Of a stretch of DNA of 64,000 nt, positions 35,654 to 46,484 are shown one piece after another; position 1 is the first letter of the stretch; each line of letters begins with the position of its first letter. Origin of the DNA: Pezicula radicicola (taxonomy: Eukaryota; Ascomycota; Leotiomycetes; Helotiales; Dermateaceae); NCBI GenBank assembly GCA_003008705.1, contig PDUO01000006.1, forward strand, positions 1,001,295 to 1,065,294, read 5' to 3'. The translations under genes and the position numbers were made by a program. Under the pieces are notes generated by a model. That model was not told the origin of the DNA and did not search any database. It saw nothing but the letters and a program-made list of their open reading frames with translations.

Positions 35654-36370
35654 GTAGTTTTTTAAGGCTATTTACGGGAATTTAGGGAGAGGGGGAGGGC
35701 TTTAGGATGGAGAAAGTGTAGGATGGTTAGGATAGGATAGGATAATAGGACAGGAATCAATGGCTTTTCCTTTTTTTTTTTTTTTTATAGATCGTAAAGA
35801 TGTGACGACCATTACATGAAATTTCTCTATAAAATAGTAGAGTAAAGAGCAGTAACAGTACATTATTGTTAACCTTCTCCCCTGTTTAACTCGCTTAAAT
35901 GATTGCCCAGTACTACCACCGCCTGAGAACTATCCCGTTGGTTTGGTAGTGCCTTTGTTACTATTCAGTTATTCATTCTGAGAGTAATTACCTCTCTGCC
36001 CTTCCATGCATAGAAAATCTTTCAACAAAATACTTACAGTATCATCATCTAAGATTAAGATCCCTTGCCCAATATTTATTAGACTATCCCTGCACATCAA
36101 ATACTTATTAGTTTTTCGAATGTGTTCCTTTACTTCCCATACGTATTACCAATACTTTGATCAACTCCTTTGTCCGTGAAGGTAAAACTAGGTATTCGAA
36201 AGCTTCTTTGTTACACTTGATTAGCTAGCAGTTTTCGGCGAGTGTTGAATTCATTTGGAATGGATACGTATACCAATAACTTTCTGTCAAAAGGACCCTT
36301 GGAGGATATTTAGATATAGAATACAATTGATATCCTCAAGCTCTATATCTAACATAATTTCCGAGGGATA
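35654..36370. other. AT-rich non-coding sequence
   Basis: 3' flank of the small ORF (T-run at 35770-35786) followed by AT-rich DNA without recognisable genes. Confidence 0.4.
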
Positions 36371-36860
36371 TGGAAGGTTGTTGGGCCCATTTGGGACACA
36401 ACAATTTTTCCTTTTGAATATCTTCAAATAACTTCTAAATTAAAAGTCCAACAAATTCAATTTCTTAAAGGACTTGACTAATACATTAACTACTTATCAA
36501 AACCATTCCTAATATTTTAATATTACCTATTTGTACATAGTTTATGTATCTACTCGCTGAGGAAATTAAAATTGGGATATTAAACAAGCAAAAATCAAGG
36601 AATTATATAAACTACTTCTATAAAAACAGTTTATCAAGTGAATTTGATTAGGAGCATTTAATTTAATGTAATTTGTGTAGGCTGGTAATAACGACATATT
36701 ATTAGTTTTTTATCTACAATAACTAATTAGCCTATACAGTCAGCCTGCTTGATAAATTAACTAGCTTAGCTCCTTCTAGAGCCCCTGGTTGTTGGTTTCT
36801 TGAAACAAAAAAAGAGGATAGGGAGGATTGATGTGTCCTAAATGGCCCAATAACCTTCCA
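36371..36860. mobile_element. 490-bp MITE with about 35-bp terminal inverted repeats and TA duplication
   Basis: The left end reads TGGAAGGTTGTTGGGCCCAT. The right end, read inward on the other strand, is TGGAAGGTTATTGGGCCATT. The match continues to ACACA..CAAT (about 35 bp, one indel, three substitutions, two of them G/A). Both ends are flanked by TA (36369-36370 and 36861-36862). There is no coding capacity; the interior is AT-rich. The size and TA duplication fit a non-autonomous Tc1/mariner-type element. Confidence 0.85.
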
Positions 36861-37133
36861 TAGAAGGGTGAACATCGTATAGTAGAGATGCATCTCTGAT
36901 GAATTTAGAAGCAGCAGTTGTTGGATAATAGGTATTTATGGAAAGTTCTCTAATCAACTATAAATCAACATTTATGCTATCTGTTTTTGAGAGAGACCAT
37001 ATGGATACACAAATTTGTTTCTCTACAGATCTAAGTGTTGCATTAATGAACAGGATAGACTCTCACTGATATTCAAAAACAAAAAATCTCGTAGTCCCAT
37101 GCAACAGCTACAGAATACACAACCCACATCTCC
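36861..37133. other. Short AT-rich spacer
   Basis: About 270 bp between the MITE and the hydrolase pseudogene. Nothing is recognised. Confidence 0.35.
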
Positions 37134-38350
37134 CTACTTCCTAACATCCCCAAACCAACCAAAAATCCTCTGATTCATCAAAACAGTACCCCCAACATGA
37201 TAATGATTACCCGCGCCATCCTCTGCCCTAAAAACAACAAGACTAACCCTCTCCCCAAGCACCTCCTTAACACGGCCAGGTTGGCACCCAAAAAACTGAT
37301 CATCCTCAGCATCACCAAACCAAACCGGACACCTCACAAAATCCTCAGCGCCCTTAGGCGTCATATCCGTAACCTTCATTATCCAATCAAAATGGCCCTT
37401 AACACAAAAAGACCAAAGACCTTGCTCAATACCCCATTGAACGTTAGTCGGTACTTTCCCACTTTCTAAAGCCTCTTTTATTACTTTGTTGAAGGTGATA
37501 TGATCTTCTGGATGTGAGGAAGTGAAGAGTTCTTTCCATGGTGGTGGCATAAGTGAGAAATAGGCCTCGAAGACGGCGTAGACCCCATTGATTGCAATTA
37601 CTACTGCTAGACGATGCCCGAAAGCCGTTGCTCAGACTGCTAGCCACCTGCCCATAGAGTAACCTATCAATCCTACGCGAGTGATGTCGACTTCAGGTCT
37701 AGTCCCCAAATAATCCATGACGGGGGTAACAACTTTCTCCCATTCAGCAATGAATCCCAGATTCTGCTCTCGTCGCACTGCTGGTTAACCTGGTCCCTCA
37801 TATGTAATGATATTGTACCCTCTTTCTAAAGCTGCAAATCCACAGACATGTAGCATCTCTTCCTGAGCACCATCATACCCATTTCCCAAAATTAACGTTG
37901 GTCTAGGCTTGTCACTACTACGGGCTGCGGATCGGAAGAAAATAGCGGGAACGTCAAAGCCGTCTGCTTTCAACACGACTCGCTAGCCAGATATAGGAAG
38001 TAAAGAAATGACCCGATCAAAAGCCTTCTTTTGCTTCTGCCAAAGTTTGTTGATTCGGGGACCATCTTTGTTCTGTGCAAAAAGAAATCTGCGGCCCGGA
38101 AGTAGGTCGAGGCTTGGAAATATGCATCTCTTGCCAAGACGGGTTCCTTCGCTGCATCGATCTTGTCAGCTTGGGAATTCACTTGTGTCGCTAGACGGTT
38201 GAATGTGTTGAAAAAGGACTCGAAATTGCCCGACTCAATATTCCCAGCTGCCTCTAGAACTTCGCCGCTATCTGCCCCAGACTAGCGGACGTCTGAGAGG
38301 TTGCGAAGCAACTCGTAGTGGAAACTTTCATCGGTGTTGAGTTGAAGCAT
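37134..38350 (-). pseudogene. Broken Ayg1-like alpha/beta hydrolase
   Basis: Remnant of an alpha/beta hydrolase of about 400 codons, of the fungal Ayg1/dihydropseudooxynicotine-hydrolase type that shortens or cleaves polyketides. It starts at MLQLNTDESFHYELL (38350). Recognisable parts are a helical N-terminus, GFDVPAIFF, LILGNGYDGAQEEML, EGPG, the nucleophile elbow GYSMG, the acid region DAEDDQFF and the histidine region GAGNHYHVGG. In-frame stops lie at 38282-38284, 37983-37985, 37785-37787 and 37632-37634. A frame change occurs near 38055-38095. The stop after EGPG fits a CAA-to-TAA change, a RIP-style C-to-T transition. A MITE sits 33 bp upstream of the old start codon. It is not functional. 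Confidence 0.88.
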
Positions 38351-38383
38351 TTTGAGATGAATCGTCTCGTGGTATAGTATGTA

Positions 38384-39059
38384 CTAGTGTGGTTAACAAT
38401 ACAAATGATACGATATTAGCCACTTTGATATTATATTGTAATAAAATGATGTTAGACTGTGAATATCGTTTCGATTGCAATATAAGAACCTTAATATTAT
38501 ATTGCTATTAATATATCGTTAATATAGATAATATAAACAATATTATTATATGACTCTAAGTAATTCTAACTTAGCCTCTATATCTATTTCTCGGATAATA
38601 AGGCAATCGATTCTATAGCTACAGAGATCGATCTAGTAAACCTAAGCAAGGTAGCTTGTTTAGTATAACTAGGAGGGTTCTTATAGACGTCTAGGACTTC
38701 CTTTAGAGGTATATTAGTAGGTTAGTGGTATATTTTATATAGTTGTTTAATTTCAAAGATTATTTCAAAGACATCTTAAAAATGTATATTAAGTAAGGAG
38801 TAAAATAACTATTTCCCGGGCGATTATAGACGAGCTAGACTGATCAGAGGCATAATACGAAGTATAAGGTATTTACTAATACTAGTAAATAATATTATAA
38901 TATAACGATATATCGCAATATAAGGAAACCTATTATTATATCATATTATTATAATATTAGGCTTCTAATATCGTTTTATATTATAATATAGGAATTCTAA
39001 TATCGTATTACGATTATCGCGATCGATATGATATATCGTTATATTGTTAACCACACTGG
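38384..39059. mobile_element. 676-bp MITE with AGTGTGGTTAACAATA inverted termini and TA duplication
   Basis: The left end is CTAGTGTGGTTAACAATA. The right end read inward is CCAGTGTGGTTAACAATA (17 of 18 identical). TA flanks both ends (38382-38383, 39060-39061). The interior is AT-rich, full of ATCGATAT/ATATCG palindromic words, and has no coding sequence. It is probably a non-autonomous, RIP-altered Tc1/mariner-class element. Confidence 0.85.
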
Positions 39060-42000
39060 TATGTCCTTAGGAGTCTATTTCTACTAATCCTAAGAATTGA
39101 TCAAATATTCTTGGTGTGGGAGGAGGTCAATAACAATCTGCGGTCTACAACCTCGGGTTATATATGGCTTTCTTGAAAATTATTAGAATGCGTCCCACCA
39201 TTTATGGTTACTGCAAATGGTTAGACGGTTACTCTGTAAGTTGAAGCGAGCGGCACATATAAAGGAAGAATGCTTTCCGCAAATCATGTGCATGGCCTCA
39301 CTCTACCTTTGCGCAATTATATGCTCATCTGGCAAACCCCGTACGGCCATAACACTATAGGCGGCCTTGATTAGCTCTACAAGACTAAGGCAGACTTTAC
39401 TATCTCCTATGTGGTATGGATCCAGTTTCCACATGGGTGTAATATAAGCATCTATTTAAACATTAAGCATATACTACTTCCTATGTCTTTTTACGTGTGT
39501 ACAGGGAAATTCGAGGCTCTATTAGCTGTAAAGCAATAAATCATATAAAAAAGCAAACATATATAGCTATAGAGTAGGAAGCCTTTATAAAAATTGCATA
39601 TAATTTTACGTATACCGATTACGTCTATAGCAAGTGTTGCCAGTTAGCGATGCGCACATACCACTACACCCCTGACCTGGACATATACCACATAGGAGAT
39701 AAGTAATCTAGGATTCGTAGAAGTTCTAGCAATAAAAAGCTGAAGTCTAGCTAACATTAACTAGCTTACATTTAGAATAAAGGAGCCATGCCACCTCTAG
39801 AGATGTAATCTCATAGGTCTAGCACTAACACGAACTAACTAAAATTCAAAGTCATAGAAATAAGGGCAGCCTTAAGAGTATATTACAATGTGTGGTGCAA
39901 ATAACCTCTCAGGGTCGTATTCATTTAAAAACGAGGAATAAAATCTTACTATATTAACAAGTTTATCAACGACGAATCTAGTCCATAGTTCTTATAGGTC
40001 AAAATGTTGTCATTCCTTTTCTAATTCAGGAGGCTATGTTTAAGAATGGCTCTAAGATGAAGGTTAAAAGAACCAAGTACGATTCTGTTAACTTATGCAG
40101 CTAACGACATTACCATTGATCGGCAGAGGAGTCTTGAAGGACTCGTAAAGAACAATTAGAGACTAACCAACTGACTTAAAAAACTGCAAGATTCATGCAA
40201 AATTTTAAGGTTGAGTAGGTCTCCCTGAAAATCCTGAAGGGCCCAATGACTTGTACTATGATAGAAATATGCTCGTAACATTCAGTAGCTCTCCTAGAGA
40301 CTTGTAAAGCTGCTGTTTCGTGGCAGAGGTTGACCAAAAAATTCGAACGAGGGCAATTTCTTAATCTCCACCAAGCGAATGCTCCTACCTGCCAACTCTA
40401 CAAACCTGCGAATGGATCCATTCCAGTAATTCTACTCCTGGTGGTTTTCAGGGGACGTTTTCACAAGTTACTAAACAGGAAAACTCCCAATCTCAGAGCG
40501 GATGACCGAGAGAACAACCCAGGATTGGCTTTCAAAACGCGTACGGTCGTAGACAAGTCGTTGCAGCAACGAGGCACTCTTCTTAACAGTAAAAAACTTT
40601 TCAGTGAAAGACTGCTACTTACAGTCCTCTTCGCTGCATATCAAGCATCTGATTTTGCCTTCAATACTGGAAGGCAAAGTTATCGCCACCGGACCACAGC
40701 TAGCAGATTCAAGATACTCGGTGACGAGGAAAATACCCAAGGATTTAAGGCACTCGCAGAGACCACTGCTCCATAACTACGCCTCTCACATGGTGGAGGT
40801 CGGATACATCGCAAGCAAGTACCTCGAAAGTACTGCTCTAGACCGGCAGAAAACCACCATATGATTTGCTGAACTACCATTAGCAATGCGACGGTCCATA
40901 TAGATATGACTCATAGGCAAAAGATGAGGCAACAAACTTAGACGACCCTCGAAGGTTGGAATGGCGTTGGCGAAGAGGCGAACCTCGAACGAATAACATG
41001 GTTGAAACCCTCAAGGCTTAAGGATAGTCCTTTTCTAGCTTTGCTAAGGCCCTGCCTCGACCAATTACTCCAGATTCCCAACCACGCAATGTAAGTTGAA
41101 AGATGATAGAGCGAGGGTATGCCAGCGACCATGTGCATTTTTTATATCTGCTCGGTCCCTCGGTAGCACTCCTGATGACTCTTCCTCGGCGTACCAGTCA
41201 TCGACATGAAAAGGAGGAGGTTGGCAAACGCCTGTGAGCTGGTCTCAGGAAAACTGAATCCCAAGAACTTGCTCATGGCAATACAATGCTCATAGCTCCA
41301 TCGCATTGACTTGGTGACGATAAATGCCCAGTTGAGATGTACTGTACCGGTAGCTGTCATGTCGCAAAATGAGGCTCAGTCGTCTGCCTATCCGGAATTT
41401 CCTACTTTAGACCAAGATGAAACGCAGCAATCAAGGCGAAGAGGCAACTCGTGGGTCGGGAATGTTAAGTATATGCGATCTCTGGGTTTGAAAGGTCGGA
41501 TGACTCCCCAGCATGTGGCTCATCTTTCCTAGAAGAGAAGAGAAATTCATGGAGGTTGGGGTTGGTGAGTGCTGACAAATGAAATGGCATGAGCGATTTT
41601 GAAGGAGTTGAGGGGAGTATCATCTCGCATCATCATCGGCGTCATCATCTGTCGCCTAGAGATCTGATGGAAGCGGGTCCACCAAGGTTATTTTCGCCGC
41701 CTCTCCGCCTCCATCAACATGGTGATGCCGGCGGCTTTCTAACGGGGGATGCAAGCGAAACGAGGGTATATCGGTTCGGTACAAAGTAGACATTTCGCCA
41801 CCCCTCCTGTTCCGTCCAACCCCAGACACGTGACAAGAATGGAATCAGCAAGGCTGAAGAAAGCTGCGCAACCATTAATTATGATGACTCTGTATGACCA
41901 TGGATGCTACGACCGTAGGAAAAACTTCTTCAGATGACTCTTTTTTCCAAACGAGAAACGCGGATCTCTCATATGCCGAGGAATTGACTGAGTAAACGGC

Positions 42001-45000
42001 CCTGCTGCCTACTTATCACTTGACATGGTTCTCTACCGGCTCATTGCTCAATCTTCGAATCGAAATGTTTTGGTTTGGTACCGCAGGTGATTGAGGCTGA
42101 ACTGCAGCCGTCCCTATCACATCGTACGCGACCGTGCAATTGGCTCTGTTTCGCTGTTAAGCGCGGTGCATTGCGTCTGATGACCTGAGAGCGCGGATTT
42201 GCGTTCTGGACTGGATGTGCCGAAGACTGAGCGAACAGTAGCTCCGAGCCAATGCGCGAGCGGAGTGGTTGGAGTGGTAGAAGAAGCAATGCTAGGGCTG
42301 CAGTGCGGCGTCTGCACTACACACCACCAGAAAATAAAAAATGAAAATAAAAAAAAAATCATGAGAAAAGAAGGAAACGAACGAGAGAGAAAAATGCGCA
42401 GAGAACTTGCCAGATTTTCATCATACGTCACTAAACATAAACTGGACCTGATATGGTCCGACACGTGTGATGTGGTCATACTGGGCCATTCACCGCCAGC
42501 TGCGGAGCGATGAAAAATTCCTGAAAGAGGGCAAAGTTGATGCTATTGATGCAGCAGGATGGGTATTTGAGCAGTAGTTTGGTGTGTCTCTGCGACTTAG
42601 CGGGTGCCTACAGCCAATGCTGTGCAGCACGACGGGATGGAGCGCTTCAAGTTCAGCGGGTGCGGGACACTGCAGCGAGTTGATCCTGTACAACGTGGGA
42701 ATTGGTAGGGGCGCATAGCCAATGATGGTCGCGAGGATGCGCGCTGATGCACCACTCTGCTGCGACGATACCTAACTTGACTTGACAAAAGCCACACGAT
42801 GGAAATCAAAAGTAAGGAGGGGTGATGTGTATTGGTTTTGGAGAGAGAGAGGAAGACAATGCGTAAAGAGACGGTGTGGAAGAAGGTTATGAACTTGTGT
42901 ATGAGGTTAGTACGACAGACACGAAGCGAAGAAAACTCTGCAAGCGCGTCGCAGGGACGGAGCTTGGAAGACGAAACGGCAGAATTATTCAAGAGAGTTG
43001 GATTTGTTGTTGGATGACCCATGGATGAGCGGGCCCTAACGGTTCGGGGAGGGGGAGGAGAAATTTAGAAATTTAGGCGTGGGTGTTTGCTTGCTTCTCG
43101 CGAAAAAGGGTGAGGGGACAGGGGCTGCTCATGCTCGAGACAGGGGGATGTACAGGGGTTTCTCATGAACCATAACAGCGGGATGAGTGCCCTAATGTGT
43201 CTCAATTCTAGGGCCCGTAGTGTGCGTCTTTAGCCTGTCACATCTGCTGCATCGCCTGTGAGCAGCCTAGAGAGGTGTTCGTCGCAATTGAGAAGATGCC
43301 TACCGTATTCTTCCTCCAACAGACTTTGATCTGATCGCACTACTAGCAGCGCAACGCAACAATTCTTTCCGGGCCCCTTAAGGAGGTGCCAGATGTTGTG
43401 TTTCGACGGCCATCAAAACATCACGGAAACAAAATCAAATTGGTGGCGTGTGAAGGAAGATTGGAATTGACATGGTTATCTACGAGAACGGCCGAGAAGC
43501 AATCAGTATGTAGGCCGATGTGATATGATAAAAATTGATAATGGGAAGGTTGGTAAGAATAGAGTGCACCGTGGCCCGTACTGTGGCAGGCATCCTCAAC
43601 TCAGTAAGGGTGTGTGCCTCATTGTCGTCTATCCTCATCAGGAATCCAGATTTATTATTATGCTCGGCGGCAACACCGTGATGGTTGTGATGAAAGATGG
43701 ACGTGTGACTCGATTGCTAGGTAAGGTACTGCTGACTGACTTCCGTCGCCGGGAACTTTGTGTACCTTACAAAATGTTAAAGTTGTGAACTCCTGCTGCT
43801 CTTCTCAGCTTCGCCTCTGGCAACTACCCGTCCCGATATAAATGATCCTGCACCCGGCACAGGATACACATTGCTTATACATTGATTGATCTGCTCCAAG
43901 AACACGACCTTTCTGCAGCTTACCTACAAATCCAAAAGACCCGAGTTCTTTCGTCGTAACTCCTGAACAAATGCAGTAGCTCAACCGAGAGGGATGCAGA
44001 GTTCATAGTCGTACGAAGTTCTTGTAGGACGAGTCGTGTTGGATATCCAGCAGAGTTCAGCCAGAAAAAAGTTTCCTACTACTCGCGCAACATCTTGTCC
44101 AACAGACTTGTGGTCCTCAGCTGGTGAGCGAAGAATCCATCTGGAGTGCGCAAGAGGTCGCAAACAACCTGGCTGTTGTTGCCTCCAACGCGACGGCGTG
44201 AAATGCGATCGCCACGCTGAAGCAATTCGAGACCTGGAGGCGAGAGAAAAAAAAATAGGGGACCAACCACCGAGTAGAACCTCGTTACCGGTTGAAGAGG
44301 AAGAAGGGAGAGGTGACTCTTCTTTCAAAGCCTTGAAAGCCGTCTGACTGCGCCTCTTGAGGCCCAACGTCAAATATCACTTCTGTACATCCCCAATCTC
44401 AACCCTCGCAAGACAATCTCCTCAAGCCTCCCGACTCCTTGGTTTTCCTTGCAGACGGCTGTGAACAGCAGACTTCCCCGTTGAAGCCGTTGACTCGCGG
44501 CTCCATCGAGCTCCATCGAGCTCCATCAAAGGGCGGATAGACTTTTTCGCCCAGGGGTGACTCTGGATCTAGGGGATTCCTGTCTCAATATCATCTCGCT
44601 AAGCACGAAGCACTGGCCTTTCGAGCGAGCGTCCAGGGCCCTCTTGAATGGCCTTCGTCCGCACAATTCGGGACAATTCTTTACGCATCTCGTATGTATT
44701 CACCGCTTTCAAAATTACCATAGCATTCCTCAGCAATCCTTGTTCCCCGTCCCAATTTCAACTGGGACTTGAAAGTGTGGGCCTCTTCTTAGACCTTGGT
44801 GGCTGACGACCCAGAAAATCACAGTTGCTCCCAGTCGCTCCCAGAACACCCCCTGTCCAAGCCAACGCACACACAGTCCACCCACAACAACAGGGCTTCC
44901 TGCAAAAATTCCATACTTAATCCTGCCGAGCCCCCCCAACCACCACCTTTTGCTCTCCCTTCTCGAACATCTACCAAGATATCGATCCCCAAAACGCTGA

Positions 45001-45317
45001 CGTCCCAAATTGACCGCTTACAAATCCATTCAAGGGCCGGATCAAGATCGATCCAGCTTATTCCAGCATCTTCGACGTCGAAATTCGATTTCGACCTCAG
45101 CCTCTAGACAGACCTCCTGGCTGAATAGCAGGAGATCTCAAGACACCCAGTCTTTGACATGTACGGATCAACGACACAGGTTTCCTCTCCTTCGCGTACC
45201 GACTACATACCACGGTGACGGGCTTGTCACACTCTCCAGCGCTTCGACCACACGGCGCGACGACCTCTTTTTATTTCATTTTAGGGTGCCAGGCGGGCAT
45301 CGCAAGAGACGGATATC
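39060..45317. other. 6-kb gene-free stretch with a composition change near 40.3 kb
   Basis: 39,060-40,300 is AT-rich relic-like sequence. From about 40,330 the base composition becomes balanced, yet no ORF has family features. Those at 40330-40776, 42117-42479, 42597-43022 and 43525-43788 are short, mutually overlapping and unrecognised. A tandem repeat of gagctccatc (three copies) lies at 44503-44529. The last 500 bp are likely promoter and long leader of the 45318 gene. No tRNA is recognised. Confidence 0.5.
44503..44529. repeat. Three tandem copies of a 10-bp unit (gctccatcga)
   Basis: Direct repeat ggctccatcgagctccatcg continuing to agctccatc, in non-coding DNA upstream of the 45318 gene. 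Confidence 0.75.
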
Positions 45318-46484
45318 ATGAACCCATACTCCCCATACTCACCTTCAGGGCAACCTGGAGGTTTCTACCCCTTCAGCGCCTCTCCATCGCCAGCTGGATC
45401 ACCATCTGGCCACCACGGCTACTATGCGTCTCGCGCAGGCCCATCACCACGACACTCACGACACACAAGTTATGGAGGAGATGCTGCCTACGGTCAATCG
45501 CCGAAGGCCTTCTCCCCCAGATATACCTCTAATGGGTTCTACGCGACCGCGAATGTGAGTCGAAATAAAAGTTTCTGGTCAGCGTCGCGTTATGAGCAGC
45601 CCCGAGTCAGCAGGCGGCGAAACTCTTACTCCTACCAGCGGGCCTCTTATGGGGATTCCGACGAGGATGAGAATGTTGAGTGGATGTACTATACCGTGAA
45701 TGGAGTCCTCTATCGAGAGACCGTTCAGCCAGCTCGCCGAGCGACAAAGACATTTTATAAATATCAAGGGCATGGCACTGATCATTATAACTATTATCAG
45801 GACTATGAAAGAGACATTACACCACGTTACGAATCGCGATCACGTCGCAACTCATCCTCCACACCACAACGACCACCTTCGCGGACTTCGCGCCCTACCA
45901 CATCATCACCAAAAAAACCGCCACCACCAACACTAAAAGCCACCGAGGCCGACGCGCGCAAGCATCGCATTCCTCCTGGGTACTCTCTCAAGAACTGGGA
46001 CCCTTCAGAAGAGCCCATCATGCTACTGGGAAGTGTCTTTGACGCCAACAGTCTCGGCAAATGGATCTACGACTGGACAGTCTACCACCATGGTCCTGCA
46101 ACACCCATTGCAGACATGGCTGGTGAACTGTGGCTCCTTCTCATTCAACTTGCCGGCAAGGTCAAGCGTTCTGAAGAATGCATGCCAAGAATTCGCAAGC
46201 AAGACAGTCGCGAGATGGTGGAGGACTTCATTGAATCAGGGGAACGATTGACAGACAAGTTGAAGAAGTTACTCAAATCATGCGAAACGCCCATGTTAAA
46301 GGCGGGCAAGAAGGGTAAGGACTCGGCGCAGTTAGGCAAGAATGCAGGCACCGAGTTCGTTGATTCCATCTTCGGACGGGATAGACAGCTTGAGAGCACC
46401 GAGAAGTTCATGGCTTCCATCCGGCTATGGAACTTACGATTTGATGCCAACTGCGAGGAGATCCTCAGAAACCCACGCGATTAG
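45318..46484 (+). CDS. Conserved fungal hypothetical protein, disordered N-terminus and C-terminal helical domain
   Basis: 388 aa, read as a single exon. Residues 1-110 are Ser/Pro/Tyr/Gly-rich. Residues 115-160 contain an acidic patch followed by EWMYYTVNGVLYRETVQP. Residues 165-210 are Arg/Ser/Pro-rich with PKKPPPP. Residues 215-388 form a folded domain (IPPGYSLKNWDPSEEPIMLL, GKWIYDWTVYHHGP, GELWLLLIQLAGKVKRSEEC). Such proteins are common in Pezizomycotina, often auto-named vegetative cell wall protein gp1 because of the Pro-rich part; that name carries no function. No signal peptide. A GTGAGT inside codon 75-77 could be an optional intron, but the frame stays open, so I keep one exon. Confidence 0.82.
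   Translation: MNPYSPYSPSGQPGGFYPFSASPSPAGSPSGHHGYYASRAGPSPRHSRHTSYGGDAAYGQSPKAFSPRYTSNGFYATANVSRNKSFWSASRYEQPRVSRRRNSYSYQRASYGDSDEDENVEWMYYTVNGVLYRETVQPARRATKTFYKYQGHGTDHYNYYQDYERDITPRYESRSRRNSSSTPQRPPSRTSRPTTSSPKKPPPPTLKATEADARKHRIPPGYSLKNWDPSEEPIMLLGSVFDANSLGKWIYDWTVYHHGPATPIADMAGELWLLLIQLAGKVKRSEECMPRIRKQDSREMVEDFIESGERLTDKLKKLLKSCETPMLKAGKKGKDSAQLGKNAGTEFVDSIFGRDRQLESTEKFMASIRLWNLRFDANCEEILRNPRD

Noticed and set aside
40330..40776. 148-codon ORF as a gene
   Set aside because: No motif, no promoter features, overlaps other frames of similar quality; likely chance.
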